Assembly: GCA_964400675.1 (NCBI GenBank)
Contig: CAYNVO010000001.1
Span: 288,115-352,114 of the forward strand
Length of the DNA stretch: 64,000 bases
Direction of reading: 5' to 3'
Source of the DNA: 9FT-COMBO-48-23 sp964400675
GTDB taxonomy: Bacteria > Chloroflexota > Dehalococcoidia > GIF9 > UBA5629
Shown here: positions 34,473 to 42,084 of the stretch, piece by piece
Layout: each line of letters starts with the position of its first letter
Position numbering within the stretch: the first letter of the stretch is position 1
Program-made: the position numbers and the translations under genes
The notes under the pieces: generated by a model
Database searches by the model: none
Seen by the model: the letters and a program-made list of their open reading frames with translations, nothing else
What the model was told of the DNA's origin: nothing

Positions 34473-35357
34473 ATGGCTGACAGGGTGAGCAAGGCTTCAT
34501 TGCCGGAGTGGCGAAAAGCAAAGGGCGGTTCCACACCGGGTGTCACCCGTTGCGGGAAAGCCACCTTCCGCTGGGGAGAGCGGACCTACGTGATGGGGAT
34601 TATCAACGTCTCCCCCGATTCCTTCTCCGGTGACGGACTGGATAGTGTCGATGCTGCGGTAGCTCAGGCGCAGCGCTTTATCGCCGAAGGTGTTGACATG
34701 CTCGATGTCGGCGGCGAATCTACCCGCCCGAATTCGGCTCCGATAACAATCGATGAGGAGTTGCGGCGGGTGATACCGGTGCTGGAGCGTCTGGCTGGCA
34801 AAGTTGAAGTGTCTTTGAGCGTCGACACCTATAAGTTAGAGGTGGCTCGCCGGGCTTTAGATGCCGGTGCAGACATGCTCAATGATATCTGGGGGTTGAA
34901 GAAAGAGCCGAGACTGGCTGCACTGGCGGCACAGAGAGGCGTGCCTGTAGTCCTGATGAGCAATCAGCGTGAGGACCCTCAGCGACATATCGTGCCGGCG
35001 GTTATCGCCGACCTCAAGAGGGCTATAGACATGGCTCTGGATGCAGGCGTGCCCTGGGATAATATTATCGTTGACCCGGGCGTTGGTTTCGGCAAGACAC
35101 TGGAGCAGAACCTCGAGCTGGTACGTCGCCTTGACGAGCTTAAAGCCCTGGGTAGACCTGTACTGCTGGGCACCTCGCGCAAATCGATGATTGGAATGGT
35201 GCTGGAATTGCCTGCGGAGCAGCGTCTGGAGGGCACGGCAGCCAGCGTCGCCATCGGTATCGCCAGAGGTGCCGATATAATCAGGGTGCATGATGTCAGG
35301 GAGATGGTGCGCGTTTGCCGCATGAGCGATGCCATTATACGGGGCGGGAGGAGCTAG
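34473..35357 (+). CDS. folP: Dihydropteroate synthase
   Basis: The 294-residue TIM-barrel enzyme joins p-aminobenzoate to the pterin. It has GIINVSPDSFSGDG, MLDVGGESTRPNS, MLNDIWGLKKE, VDPGVGFGKTLEQN and GTSRKSMIG. About 35 N-terminal residues precede the first conserved strand, slightly longer than usual; the start is taken at ATG 34473 because of the promoter position. folK and queD follow in the same direction. Confidence 0.95.
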   Translation: MADRVSKASLPEWRKAKGGSTPGVTRCGKATFRWGERTYVMGIINVSPDSFSGDGLDSVDAAVAQAQRFIAEGVDMLDVGGESTRPNSAPITIDEELRRVIPVLERLAGKVEVSLSVDTYKLEVARRALDAGADMLNDIWGLKKEPRLAALAAQRGVPVVLMSNQREDPQRHIVPAVIADLKRAIDMALDAGVPWDNIIVDPGVGFGKTLEQNLELVRRLDELKALGRPVLLGTSRKSMIGMVLELPAEQRLEGTAASVAIGIARGADIIRVHDVREMVRVCRMSDAIIRGGRS

Positions 35358-35359
35358 CA

Positions 35360-35887
35360 GTGGCAACCGTATATCTCGGTCTCGGCTCGAATCTGGGAGA
35401 CAGGAAGCATAACCTGGCTCAAGCACTGGAGTTGCTGTCAAAACATGTGGTAATTGAACTGATATCCTCTGTCTATGAAACAGAGCCTTCAGGCTACAAG
35501 GAGCAGCCGCTTTTTCTTAATGCCGTGTGCCGTGTCTCTATGGGACTTAGCCCTGAGAATCTTCTGCGTCTGGCTAAGAAAATCGAGGCTGAACTGGGCA
35601 GGACGCCCGGCTTTCCCAACGCACCCAGGCCCATCGATATAGACATACTTTTCTACGATAATCAGGTTCTAAACGATAAGGAGTTGACCATACCTCATCC
35701 CCGGCTGGTGGAGCGGGCTTTCGTGCTGGTGCCGCTGGCTGAAATCGCCCCGGACATGGTCCATCCCGTAAGTAAAAAGACCGTCAAAGAGCTGCTTGAT
35801 GATTTGGGGGCTGTGACCGGCGTTAGCAAGTGGGCTGAAGCTGAGGAGCTTATGAACAGGAGGCAAGATGTATCAGGTATCTGTTGA
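35360..35887 (+). CDS. folK: 2-amino-4-hydroxy-6-hydroxymethyldihydropteridine pyrophosphokinase
   Basis: The 175-residue enzyme pyrophosphorylates the pterin before FolP. It has VYLGLGSNLGDR at the N terminus and the ATP/Mg motif RPIDIDILFYD, then IPHPRLVERAFVLVPL. It starts with GTG 35360 two bases after folP, with GGGAGGAG upstream. It overlaps queD by 20 bases. Confidence 0.95.
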   Translation: MATVYLGLGSNLGDRKHNLAQALELLSKHVVIELISSVYETEPSGYKEQPLFLNAVCRVSMGLSPENLLRLAKKIEAELGRTPGFPNAPRPIDIDILFYDNQVLNDKELTIPHPRLVERAFVLVPLAEIAPDMVHPVSKKTVKELLDDLGAVTGVSKWAEAEELMNRRQDVSGIC

Positions 35888-36236
35888 AGGGCATTTCGAT
35901 GCCGCTCATTATCTCAGGGACTACGGCGGCAAGTGTGAAAATTTGCATGGCCATCGCTTCAAGGTGATAGTAACCTTGAAGGCTGGCAGGCTTAATGAAA
36001 CCGGCCTGTCTTATGATTTCGTGGACTTGAAGCGTCATCTGAATGAGGTTCTTTCCCAATTCGACCACAACTGCATAAATGATGTGCCGCCCTTCGATAA
36101 AATCAACGCCTCTTCGGAAAATATCGCTGCCACTATTTATGACCAGCTTAAAGGTCGTTTCTCCGGCGGAGTGTCGCTGGCAAGCGTGCAGGTCTGGGAA
36201 TCTCCGCAGAGCTGCGTTACCTACAGCCCTGAATAA
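35868..36236 (+). CDS. 6-pyruvoyltetrahydropterin synthase/QueD-family protein
   Basis: The 122-residue protein has zinc ligands H14 in HFDAAH and H27/H29 in CENLHGH, with the catalytic Cys at residue 23 of C-x3-HGH. The catalytic Asp-His lies in FDHNCINDVPPF. It works either in queuosine synthesis (6-carboxytetrahydropterin synthase, QueD) or as a folate-pathway PTPS-III substitute for FolB. Being third after folP and folK, and with no FolB (dihydroneopterin aldolase) seen here, a folate role is plausible. The PTPS-III test residue before HGH is Cys here and not Glu, which favours the QueD type. Confidence 0.9.
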   Translation: MYQVSVEGHFDAAHYLRDYGGKCENLHGHRFKVIVTLKAGRLNETGLSYDFVDLKRHLNEVLSQFDHNCINDVPPFDKINASSENIAATIYDQLKGRFSGGVSLASVQVWESPQSCVTYSPE

Positions 36237-36262
36237 TTAGTCTTTCAGGTCCGGGCTTTTAC

Positions 36263-36440
36263 TTGTCACTCTGATGCCTTTCCTGTCACCCTGAAAATTT
36301 TCCTGTCACCCTGAACGCTAGTGAAGGGTCTAAAGCTTCTTCACTTGCGGAGTTTATCCTAGGCGGATGAGAGATTCTTCCCCTTCCCCTTCGCTTTCGG
36401 CTCAGGGTCAGGGTCAGAATGACAGAAGCGAAGGGCCCAG
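36263..36440. repeat. Repeat-derived intergenic segment after queD
   Basis: TGTCACCCTGAA occurs in tandem (36283-36294, 36303-36314), followed by an inverted copy of the 34358 repeat (36374-36425) ending CAGGGTCAGAATGACAG. It occupies nearly all the space between queD and trm112. Confidence 0.75.
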
Positions 36441-36457
36441 AATGGAAGGTAAGGTTG

Positions 36458-36643
36458 CTAAGCCTTCTCAAGGTCTGGTGGCAGCAGGTTGGGTATGTTT
36501 TCTGTGATGGGGTAGCTGTGGTTGCACTTTTTGCAGAAGAGTGAGCCGGTCACCACCTCGCCCTCTTTCTCTTCAGTTACCTTGAGCTTAAGCGAGCTTT
36601 TGCACACCGGACAGGCTAATATGTCCATTAACTCTTTCTTCAT
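36458..36643 (-). CDS. Trm112-family zinc-ribbon protein
   Basis: The 61-residue protein has ILACPVCKSSLKL and LFCKKCNHSYPI, two CxxC knuckles, followed by PNLLPPD. The bacterial Trm112/YcaR family partners with methyltransferases and other enzymes. ATG 36643 lies 8 bases after a perfect TTGACA/TAGGAT promoter, so the mRNA appears leaderless. An in-frame TTG at 36649 would fall upstream of the transcript start. Confidence 0.9.
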   Translation of the reverse strand: MKKELMDILACPVCKSSLKLKVTEEKEGEVVTGSLFCKKCNHSYPITENIPNLLPPDLEKA

Positions 36644-36651
36644 CGGCAATT

Positions 36652-36680
36652 ATCCTACTGCAATTCAGCCAGGCTGTCAA
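36652..36680 (-). promoter_or_regulatory. Sigma-70 promoter for trm112 (leaderless type)
   Basis: A consensus TTGACA (36675-36680) and TAGGAT (36652-36657) are 17 bp apart. The ATG starts 8 bases after the -10 box and no ribosome binding site is present. Confidence 0.8.
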
Positions 36681-36690
36681 TTTTGGTGTC

Positions 36691-36800
36691 GTGTCATTCT
36701 GAGCGCAGCGAAGAATCTTACGTTGTTCCCATCACCGAGATTGCCGCAGAGTTTACCCTGAGTGAGATTCTTCGGTCACTCCGTTTCCTTAGAATGACAC
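36691..36800. repeat. 110-bp MITE-like repeat with 10-bp terminal inverted repeats
   Basis: The element begins GTGTCATTCT and ends AGAATGACAC. Inside are GAGCGCAGCGAAGAATCT, CCGAGATTGCC and GAGATTCTTCGGTCACTCCG. The same layout appears at 41631-41744. Confidence 0.85.
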
Positions 36801-36836
36801 GAAACTAAAGGCTAGCAATGACATTCTTCATCCCTC

Positions 36837-36865
36837 TTGCCTCCAGGTCGCCATTGAGTTAGACT
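36837..36865 (+). promoter_or_regulatory. Sigma-70 promoter for the MBL-fold hydrolase gene
   Basis: TTGCCT (36837-36842) and TAGACT (36860-36865) are 17 bp apart. Transcription near 36872 excludes ATG 36867 and supports GTG 36888 as the start. Confidence 0.65.
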
Positions 36866-36887
36866 GATGGCAGTAAGGGGAAACTCT

Positions 36888-38477
36888 GTGGTAAAGCTGA
36901 CATTTTACGGCGGCATCAATGAAATCGGCGGCAACAAGATTCTCCTGGAGGACGGAGAGCGTCGGCTGTTCCTCGATTTCGGCTTCCCCTACAAGAGTCA
37001 CAAGAAATTCTACGAGGAATACCTGAAGCCCCGTGGCGGCGCCGGCTTGCTCGACCCCCTGGCGATGGGCTTGCTGCCACCGCTGGAAGGGCTTTATCGT
37101 GATGACCTGGTAACGCCGGGGCTCTGGGAGCAGTTCCGTCATAGCTCTCTTTACCGCAAACTTGAACGGGTTGATGGCGTGCTGCTGTCCCACGCCCATC
37201 TTGACCACTCGGGACATATCGCCTTTCTCAGGGATGACATCCCGGTCTATTCCACCGCCACTACCGCCTTTATTGCCAAGTCTGTTCAGGATTCAGGTAA
37301 GGCTGACTTCGACCAGCAGGTGTGTTATTTCGACCATAAGCAACCGGGGCGTCCCTCGAACTGGAAACAGGAGGCGCTGCTTACCGGTGACAAAAAGCAA
37401 CAGCGGCAGTTCTGCCTTGCCGACGCCGAGCTAAAAGCCTTGAGCGAGGACGCCGTCAAGTTCTGGCTCAAATCTCCGGCGCAGAAGCCGCTTATCTCCT
37501 GTCCCCTGAACAGTCACAGCGGCTGTAGCTTAAATCTGCGCTGTTTTCCGGTTGACCACTCTATACCCGGCGCCTGTGCCTGGGGCATCGAGACCGGCTC
37601 CGGCTGGATTATCTACAGTGGCGACTTACGGCTGCACGGCAAGCGCGCCGAGCTTACCAGAAAATTCATCGAGGAGGCGGGCAAGCTGCGTCCCAGGGCG
37701 CTTATCCTTGAGGGCACCAATGTGACCCGCGACAAGAATGTGCCTGAGGGCGAAGTGTATGAAAATGGTTTTAAGGTAATAAAAGATGCTGCCGGACTGG
37801 TTATCGCCGACTTCCCGCCCCGGGATGTGAACCGCCTGCTCACTTTCTTGCAGATTGCCCGGGACACGGGCAGGAAGCTGGCTATACTGCCCAGGGACGC
37901 CTACCTGTTAAAGGCCATGCGCCTGCTGGAGCCGGAAATTCCTGATATCGCCCGGGAGGACAGCATCGTCATATATCAGGACACCATTGCCAGCAAGAGC
38001 CCCAACCTGTGGGTGCAGAACCTGTGCAAAGAGCACGGTAGCAAGATGGTTCTGGCTGAAGATGTGCGTTCGGCTGAGGACAAGTTTATACTCTGTTTCA
38101 GCTTCTGGGACATAAACGAGTTGCCCAGCCTTCGCCCCACGCCGGGCAGCCTGTATGTGTTCAGCTCCAGTGAGCCACACGATGAAGAGCAGGAGATCGA
38201 CTTCCGCCGCCTGCATAAGTGGCTGGAGCACTTTGGGCTACGAGGCTTCGGTCTTCCAGTAGAAAAGAACGGCGAGTGGGAGATACCCGAAGCTGAGCGA
38301 GGATTACATGCCTCCGGCCATGCCTGCGGTCCCGATTTGCTCGAGGTGGCTCGCGGAATAAAGCCCGAAGTCCTCATCCCTGTCCACAGCGAGCACCCCG
38401 ATTTCTACACAGAGCACCTGGGTGGCAGCGGAATCGAGGTTATTCTCCCCACTGTAGGTGGCACAATCGAGGTGTGA
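36888..38477 (+). CDS. Large MBL-fold metallohydrolase
   Basis: The 529-residue protein has a metallo-beta-lactamase domain with the metal motif LLSHAHLDHSGH, a second His region VDHSIPGACAW and an acidic SGDLRLHG strand, and a beta-CASP-like insert; the last third ends with HASGHACG and PVHSEHP. This is the RNase J/beta-CASP arrangement but with long inserts and a distinct N-terminal half. Start GTG 36888 is set by AAGGGGA six bases upstream and a promoter at 36837-36865. A role in RNA processing is inferred by family. Confidence 0.85.
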   Translation: MVKLTFYGGINEIGGNKILLEDGERRLFLDFGFPYKSHKKFYEEYLKPRGGAGLLDPLAMGLLPPLEGLYRDDLVTPGLWEQFRHSSLYRKLERVDGVLLSHAHLDHSGHIAFLRDDIPVYSTATTAFIAKSVQDSGKADFDQQVCYFDHKQPGRPSNWKQEALLTGDKKQQRQFCLADAELKALSEDAVKFWLKSPAQKPLISCPLNSHSGCSLNLRCFPVDHSIPGACAWGIETGSGWIIYSGDLRLHGKRAELTRKFIEEAGKLRPRALILEGTNVTRDKNVPEGEVYENGFKVIKDAAGLVIADFPPRDVNRLLTFLQIARDTGRKLAILPRDAYLLKAMRLLEPEIPDIAREDSIVIYQDTIASKSPNLWVQNLCKEHGSKMVLAEDVRSAEDKFILCFSFWDINELPSLRPTPGSLYVFSSSEPHDEEQEIDFRRLHKWLEHFGLRGFGLPVEKNGEWEIPEAERGLHASGHACGPDLLEVARGIKPEVLIPVHSEHPDFYTEHLGGSGIEVILPTVGGTIEV

Positions 38478-38577
38478 TATCCGGAACACAGCTTTCAGCC
38501 GTTCTTAGTGTTTCTTGTTCTAAATGTTACTGCGATAATGTTTTACGTTTTCTCTGACCAGGTAAACAAAATCTATA

Positions 38578-39165
38578 CTATCCTACACCCCTGGCGTGCA
38601 TTCTTGCCATGTATTTATTGAACATTCTTTGCTTACGCTCTTCTTCAACTTTTCCTTTGCAGATTTGTCTGAGCCGATTGCACTCTTTCAGTGTACTCCA
38701 ATCCATAGCAATTTTTTGCTCTTCCTTATATACTTCCAAAGCCCCCGATTGGAAACGCTGTAAATAACTCTTTTGTTTTGGTAGTACTATTATGACTTTC
38801 TTTCTATAATTTGGAAAAGGTGCAATTATTTCAAGCTCTCTATACACTCCTCCTTGACGAGTTGGGCTCGCAAGTACAAGTGCTATTACTAGGTCTGCAG
38901 TATCCACGTGGGTTAATTCTGCATAACCGAGCTCAATAGAAGTGCTAGACTGAAGTCTGAACAATTCTTCACATGTACGTACTTCGTCTTTTTCCTCCTT
39001 TTCCCGAGATAGTTCTTTTAATGCATCTATTAGATTAGTTCTCTTTGTAAGCCATTCTTCATTACCAGTCTCTCCAGGCCCTAACACTAATACTCTAAGG
39101 TCTACCCAAAGGTCATTAAGTAGCTCGGAAGATTCAGTAGACCAAGAAGAACCACCGCTTGTCAT
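38578..39165 (-). CDS. Island gene C: unrecognised Rossmannoid protein, possibly NDT/SLOG/TIR-like
   Basis: The 195-residue protein has strand-loop LRVLVLGPGETGN near the N terminus, a helical region with many Lys/Glu, the strand TADLVIALVLASPTRQGG followed by a helix VYRELEII, and KKVIIVLPK. A strand ending in D.VIA and a Gly-x-x-x-Glu turn is seen in nucleoside deoxyribosyltransferase-like, SLOG and TIR-like folds, but key residues cannot be confirmed. It starts 6 bases downstream of island gene B and ends with an Arg/Lys-rich tail. DNA is visibly richer in A+T than its neighbours, suggesting transfer. Function unknown. Confidence 0.65.
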   Translation of the reverse strand: MTSGGSSWSTESSELLNDLWVDLRVLVLGPGETGNEEWLTKRTNLIDALKELSREKEEKDEVRTCEELFRLQSSTSIELGYAELTHVDTADLVIALVLASPTRQGGVYRELEIIAPFPNYRKKVIIVLPKQKSYLQRFQSGALEVYKEEQKIAMDWSTLKECNRLRQICKGKVEEERKQRMFNKYMARMHARGVG

Positions 39166-39170
39166 TATTT

Positions 39171-39674
39171 CTATATTATCGCTTCCTTTGATATTGCTTT
39201 AAGTTTGTTCAGATCAGCCAAGGCAGCCTGACCTTCTGGGGTAATCCTAAGTGTTGAGTCTAATACCTGCAAATAGTCGGCCCTTACCAAAAGAGCAATC
39301 TTAAGCCAATACCTATACTCGCCGATATGATCAGCTAGTTGGTCCACTCCAAAATATTCTTTCTCAGTGAATAGTTCCAAAAACCTTAGGCAATCACTGT
39401 CCATTAAAGCATTTGCTTTTGCGTGTTGGTTTCTTATGGAATCTTCGTCCTCTTCATGACCTCGGAGAAGGCCACTTTTATCTTCTTTCTCAGTGATCTC
39501 TTTTGGTGATGATGCGGTACCGAAGTCAACATATCCTATTGTGATGTCTTCTTCACTCGGACTTACCCAAGATACTCCAGTTATACCTTCCTTTTCCTCC
39601 CAACTAATTTGTTCGGGTTGTCGTTCAGGTAAATCAGTCTGATAACTATCTTTTAATCGAACTATTCTAGCCAT
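39171..39674 (-). CDS. Island gene B: acidic protein with C-terminal winged-helix-like region
   Basis: The 167-residue protein has an acidic, Glu/Ser-rich N-terminal half (to about residue 85) with no motif, and a C-terminal half that reads as a winged helix: CLRFLELFTEKEYFGVDQLA, then YWLKIALLVRADYLQV and a turn RITPEGQAAL that resembles the wing of archaeal-type transcription factors. It overlaps gene A by 8 bases and precedes gene C by 6. I do not recognise a family. It may bind DNA or mediate a protein contact. Confidence 0.65.
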   Translation of the reverse strand: MARIVRLKDSYQTDLPERQPEQISWEEKEGITGVSWVSPSEEDITIGYVDFGTASSPKEITEKEDKSGLLRGHEEDEDSIRNQHAKANALMDSDCLRFLELFTEKEYFGVDQLADHIGEYRYWLKIALLVRADYLQVLDSTLRITPEGQAALADLNKLKAISKEAII

Positions 39675-40392
39675 CGATTTCCTCCAATAAGCGTGCTCCT
39701 ATTTTCCCCAGCATTTCGTACTCTATGTCCGCTGCTGACTTCAAAAATCCAGCTGTTTCATTCCTTGATATAGTATTTGGCTCTTCCCTTCTCCAATATA
39801 CGTCTACATCAAAAAGTAATCCGTCGGACGGATAATCTACCGGATCCTTGGGTTCCCTTAATAGTCTTATATTGTTCATACGTAAGACCCCAATGTACTT
39901 TTTGATCGGGAAACGAACTGCATATTCTATCCCTACATCCTCTTTCTTCTCTACTTCTGCGATTATATCTTGAAGTAATACCCCAGAAATTATCTTTGCT
40001 AGTGACGTTGATGATTTAACAATGTTTTCTGTTTCCACAAAGAATTGAGACCGCAGTCCTAGGGTCCTGAAATTCTTCACCTCAATATCTTTTGCGATTC
40101 CAGTAATCCATTCAGGTGCAGTATCGACAACGTGGGTCAATGAATCTATAAGAGCATAACGCAACCATATCGTGTCAGCTGAGAATCTGATTTCGTAGGG
40201 ATCTGCATCTTCCCTCCTTTGACTTAATAGACAACCCCCTGGGTCTATGTTGTGTTGTTTGTAGAATTGCCCAATTCTATTTAGTGTCAATCCTGCTGAA
40301 TCCAAGTAACGGTAACCTTTTACTGTCTTTGCTTGTGTAAAAGCCTGGTGCAAAGTCCATTTTTTCTTTCCATTTCTCGCTGTCTTTTCCAT
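39667..40392 (-). CDS. Island gene A: unrecognised protein, possibly TIGR04255-like
   Basis: The 241-residue protein is the first of three tightly spaced genes. Segments RFSADTIWLRYALIDS, NFRTLGLRSQFFVE and LLFDVDVYWRREE resemble positions in the TIGR04255 sporadically distributed family (beta-strands ending in GLR and D.DVY). The similarity is recalled and weak. No catalytic motif is visible. The upstream region has an extended -10 (TGTTATAAT, 40479-40487). A+T-rich codon use differs from the flanking genes. Confidence 0.65.
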   Translation of the reverse strand: MEKTARNGKKKWTLHQAFTQAKTVKGYRYLDSAGLTLNRIGQFYKQHNIDPGGCLLSQRREDADPYEIRFSADTIWLRYALIDSLTHVVDTAPEWITGIAKDIEVKNFRTLGLRSQFFVETENIVKSSTSLAKIISGVLLQDIIAEVEKKEDVGIEYAVRFPIKKYIGVLRMNNIRLLREPKDPVDYPSDGLLFDVDVYWRREEPNTISRNETAGFLKSAADIEYEMLGKIGARLLEEIDG

Positions 40393-40417
40393 GTCTCAAA
40401 AACCTCGCCTTAGTATT

Positions 40418-40487
40418 TTACGTTATGAAATTACTCTTGGACAACGTAATATTGACATAAATATACACAAACAAACTAATTATAACA
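40418..40487 (-). promoter_or_regulatory. A+T-rich leader with extended -10 promoter and inverted repeat before island gene A
   Basis: On the minus strand TGTTATAAT is an extended -10 (TATAAT at 40479-40484), with no good -35. The leader of about 80 bases contains an inverted repeat TTACGTT (40418-40424) and AACGTAA (40443-40449) that could form a hairpin or bind a regulator. Confidence 0.4.
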
Positions 40488-40615
40488 CGATTGGTATTAT
40501 TCTAACATGACCTATATATAGGAAGGAAGTTTCTGGGCATTCTTATCTATTGAGCAAGCAGCTCAAGGCACGCCAAGCAGAAATGGTTAGTGAGTCTTGA
40601 GACTTGGGTCGTACC

Positions 40616-41473
40616 CTATGCCAGCTTTATATCCGAGCTGGTTTTGGCTTCCTTGATGAATTGGAGCAGTATGCTGCTGCGCAGGTCGTTTCGGCTCTCA
40701 AGCGGGGCGACGAACTTGCCTTTAATCCAGATGTGCTGCGGTTCGACGAAAACGAGCACGCGGGGACCGCTCATGGCTTCATCGAGGAACCGGGGGTAGC
40801 CGTCCTGGAAGACCTGTTCCGCCTGCTTTACATAAACTTCGTCCTGACTCTTGAGTATGCTCTCCAGAAGCTGGCTCGCCTTGTCCACGTTGCTGTCGGT
40901 GGTCAGGGGGATGCGTACCTCGTCGAACATGTAGTCAGATGAGATAGCTTCCAGACCTGTCGAGTAGTCCTTGGAGTAGTTCAGTACCGGCTGGTCGAGT
41001 ATTATGAGGTTGGGTACATATAGCAGCCTGCCGGTGAGCTCGCCGCCCAGCTTCTCGTCTTCCCCGACCTCTTCGAGCGTGGTGTGAAGCAGTCCTATGT
41101 GCCTGACGTCGCCTTTTGTGTTGCCGATGCGGATTCTATCTCCCAAATCATAGATTTTGGAGAAGGTGATGACAAAGAAAGCGAAAAAGCAGGCGATGTA
41201 TTTCTGTAGAGCCAATGCCAGCGCTATGGCGATAATAGGCACATACATGGCTATTTTAGGTACATATATGGCTGCCAGTATGGTAATGGCGACGAATATG
41301 GCAACGGCGGTGCAGGTGAGTATGGTTGTGATGAGGTTCGTGTTGCGCCGCTGCGCCTCGGCTTTAAGCGCGTTAACCTTGGCGGTGCGCCGGCTGATAT
41401 CGGCAGGGGGACGCCCGATTTCTGTGGTTGGGTCACTGCGACTTTTTTGCGTCGAGCGTTTGCTTTTAGTCAT
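40616..41473 (-). CDS. MscS-family mechanosensitive channel
   Basis: The 285-residue protein has a basic N-terminal tail, two or three hydrophobic helices (about residues 48-110), then the MscS beta domain with KIYDLGDRIRIGNTKGDV, GRLLYVPNLIILDQPV (the family VPN motif). The pore helix ALALALQKYIACFFAFFVI is near the Gly/Ala-rich pattern of MscS but less Gly-rich. The C-terminal domain has an alpha/beta region that differs from the E. coli protein. It opens under membrane tension. It sits between the A+T-rich island and the repeat field. Confidence 0.8.
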   Translation of the reverse strand: MTKSKRSTQKSRSDPTTEIGRPPADISRRTAKVNALKAEAQRRNTNLITTILTCTAVAIFVAITILAAIYVPKIAMYVPIIAIALALALQKYIACFFAFFVITFSKIYDLGDRIRIGNTKGDVRHIGLLHTTLEEVGEDEKLGGELTGRLLYVPNLIILDQPVLNYSKDYSTGLEAISSDYMFDEVRIPLTTDSNVDKASQLLESILKSQDEVYVKQAEQVFQDGYPRFLDEAMSGPRVLVFVEPQHIWIKGKFVAPLESRNDLRSSILLQFIKEAKTSSDIKLA

Positions 41474-41630
41474 TTTTGCTCAGTGCTCTGGCTAGATAAT
41501 AGAGGTGGGAGGGGGTGACCCTCCCATTTTTAGTGTGTTTAATTATAGGTGTTTTGGGGTCATCTGGTCAAGGCAGTGTGCCATTTTGTCATCGCGAGGG
41601 GCGTAGCCTCGTGGCGATCTCATGTTATGT

Positions 41631-41744
41631 CCTGTCATTCTGAGCGTAGCGAAGAATCTCATGTCTTCTCTGCTACCGAGGTTGCCACGTGGAGTTTACC
41701 CTGAGCGAGATTCTTCGGTCACTCCGTTCCCTCAGAATGACAGG
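41631..41744. repeat. 114-bp MITE-like repeat with perfect 14-bp terminal inverted repeats
   Basis: The element begins CCTGTCATTCTGAG and ends CTCAGAATGACAGG, a perfect 14-bp inverted pair. Inside it has GCGAAGAATCTC, CCGAGGTTGCCACG, GAGTTTACCCTGAG and GAGATTCTTCGGTCACTCCG, closely matching the element at 36691-36800. It contains no ORF for a transposase. Confidence 0.88.
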
Positions 41745-41750
41745 AAGGGC

Positions 41751-42055
41751 GCTCAGAATGACAGGGGCGAAAGGTTCAGTTCCTTCGACGGGCTCAGGAT
41801 GAGCGGGGATGATAGGTAGATTCTTCGACAAGCTCAGAATGACAGGAAGGGTGCTCAGAATGACAGGAAGGGCGCTCAGAATGACAGGGGCGAAGGGTTC
41901 AGTTCCTTCGACGGGCTCAGGATGAGCGGGGATGATAGGTAGATTCTTCGACAAGCTCAGAATGACAGGAAGGGTGCTCAGAATGACATGAAGGGTGTTC
42001 AGAATGACAGGGGCGAAGGACTCAGTTCCTTCGACAGGCTCAGGATGAGCGGGGG
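41751..42055. repeat. Tandem repeat, 123-bp unit, about 2.5 copies
   Basis: Copies begin at 41751, 41874 and 41997, each with GCTCAGAATGACAGGGGCGAA (third GTTC...). The first two are almost identical across 123 bp; the third is partial and diverged. Each unit includes TTCCTTCGACGGGCTCAGGAT and GGTAGATTCTTCGACAAGCTC. Because 123 is a multiple of 3, frames stay open and create a false 93-residue ORF on the minus strand. Together with the element at 41631 it fills the 611-bp interval 41474-42084, in which no gene is seen. Confidence 0.9.
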
Positions 42056-42084
42056 TAACAGGCAGGATGAGCGGTAAGAAGGGT

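Noticed and set aside
41673..41954. 93-residue minus-strand ORF in the repeat field
   Set aside because: It is produced by the 123-bp tandem units, whose length is a multiple of three; the peptide is itself a repeat and has no ribosome binding site.
41751..42055. CRISPR array
   Set aside because: The units are contiguous 123-bp tandem copies with no short constant repeat separated by unique spacers, and no cas gene is present.
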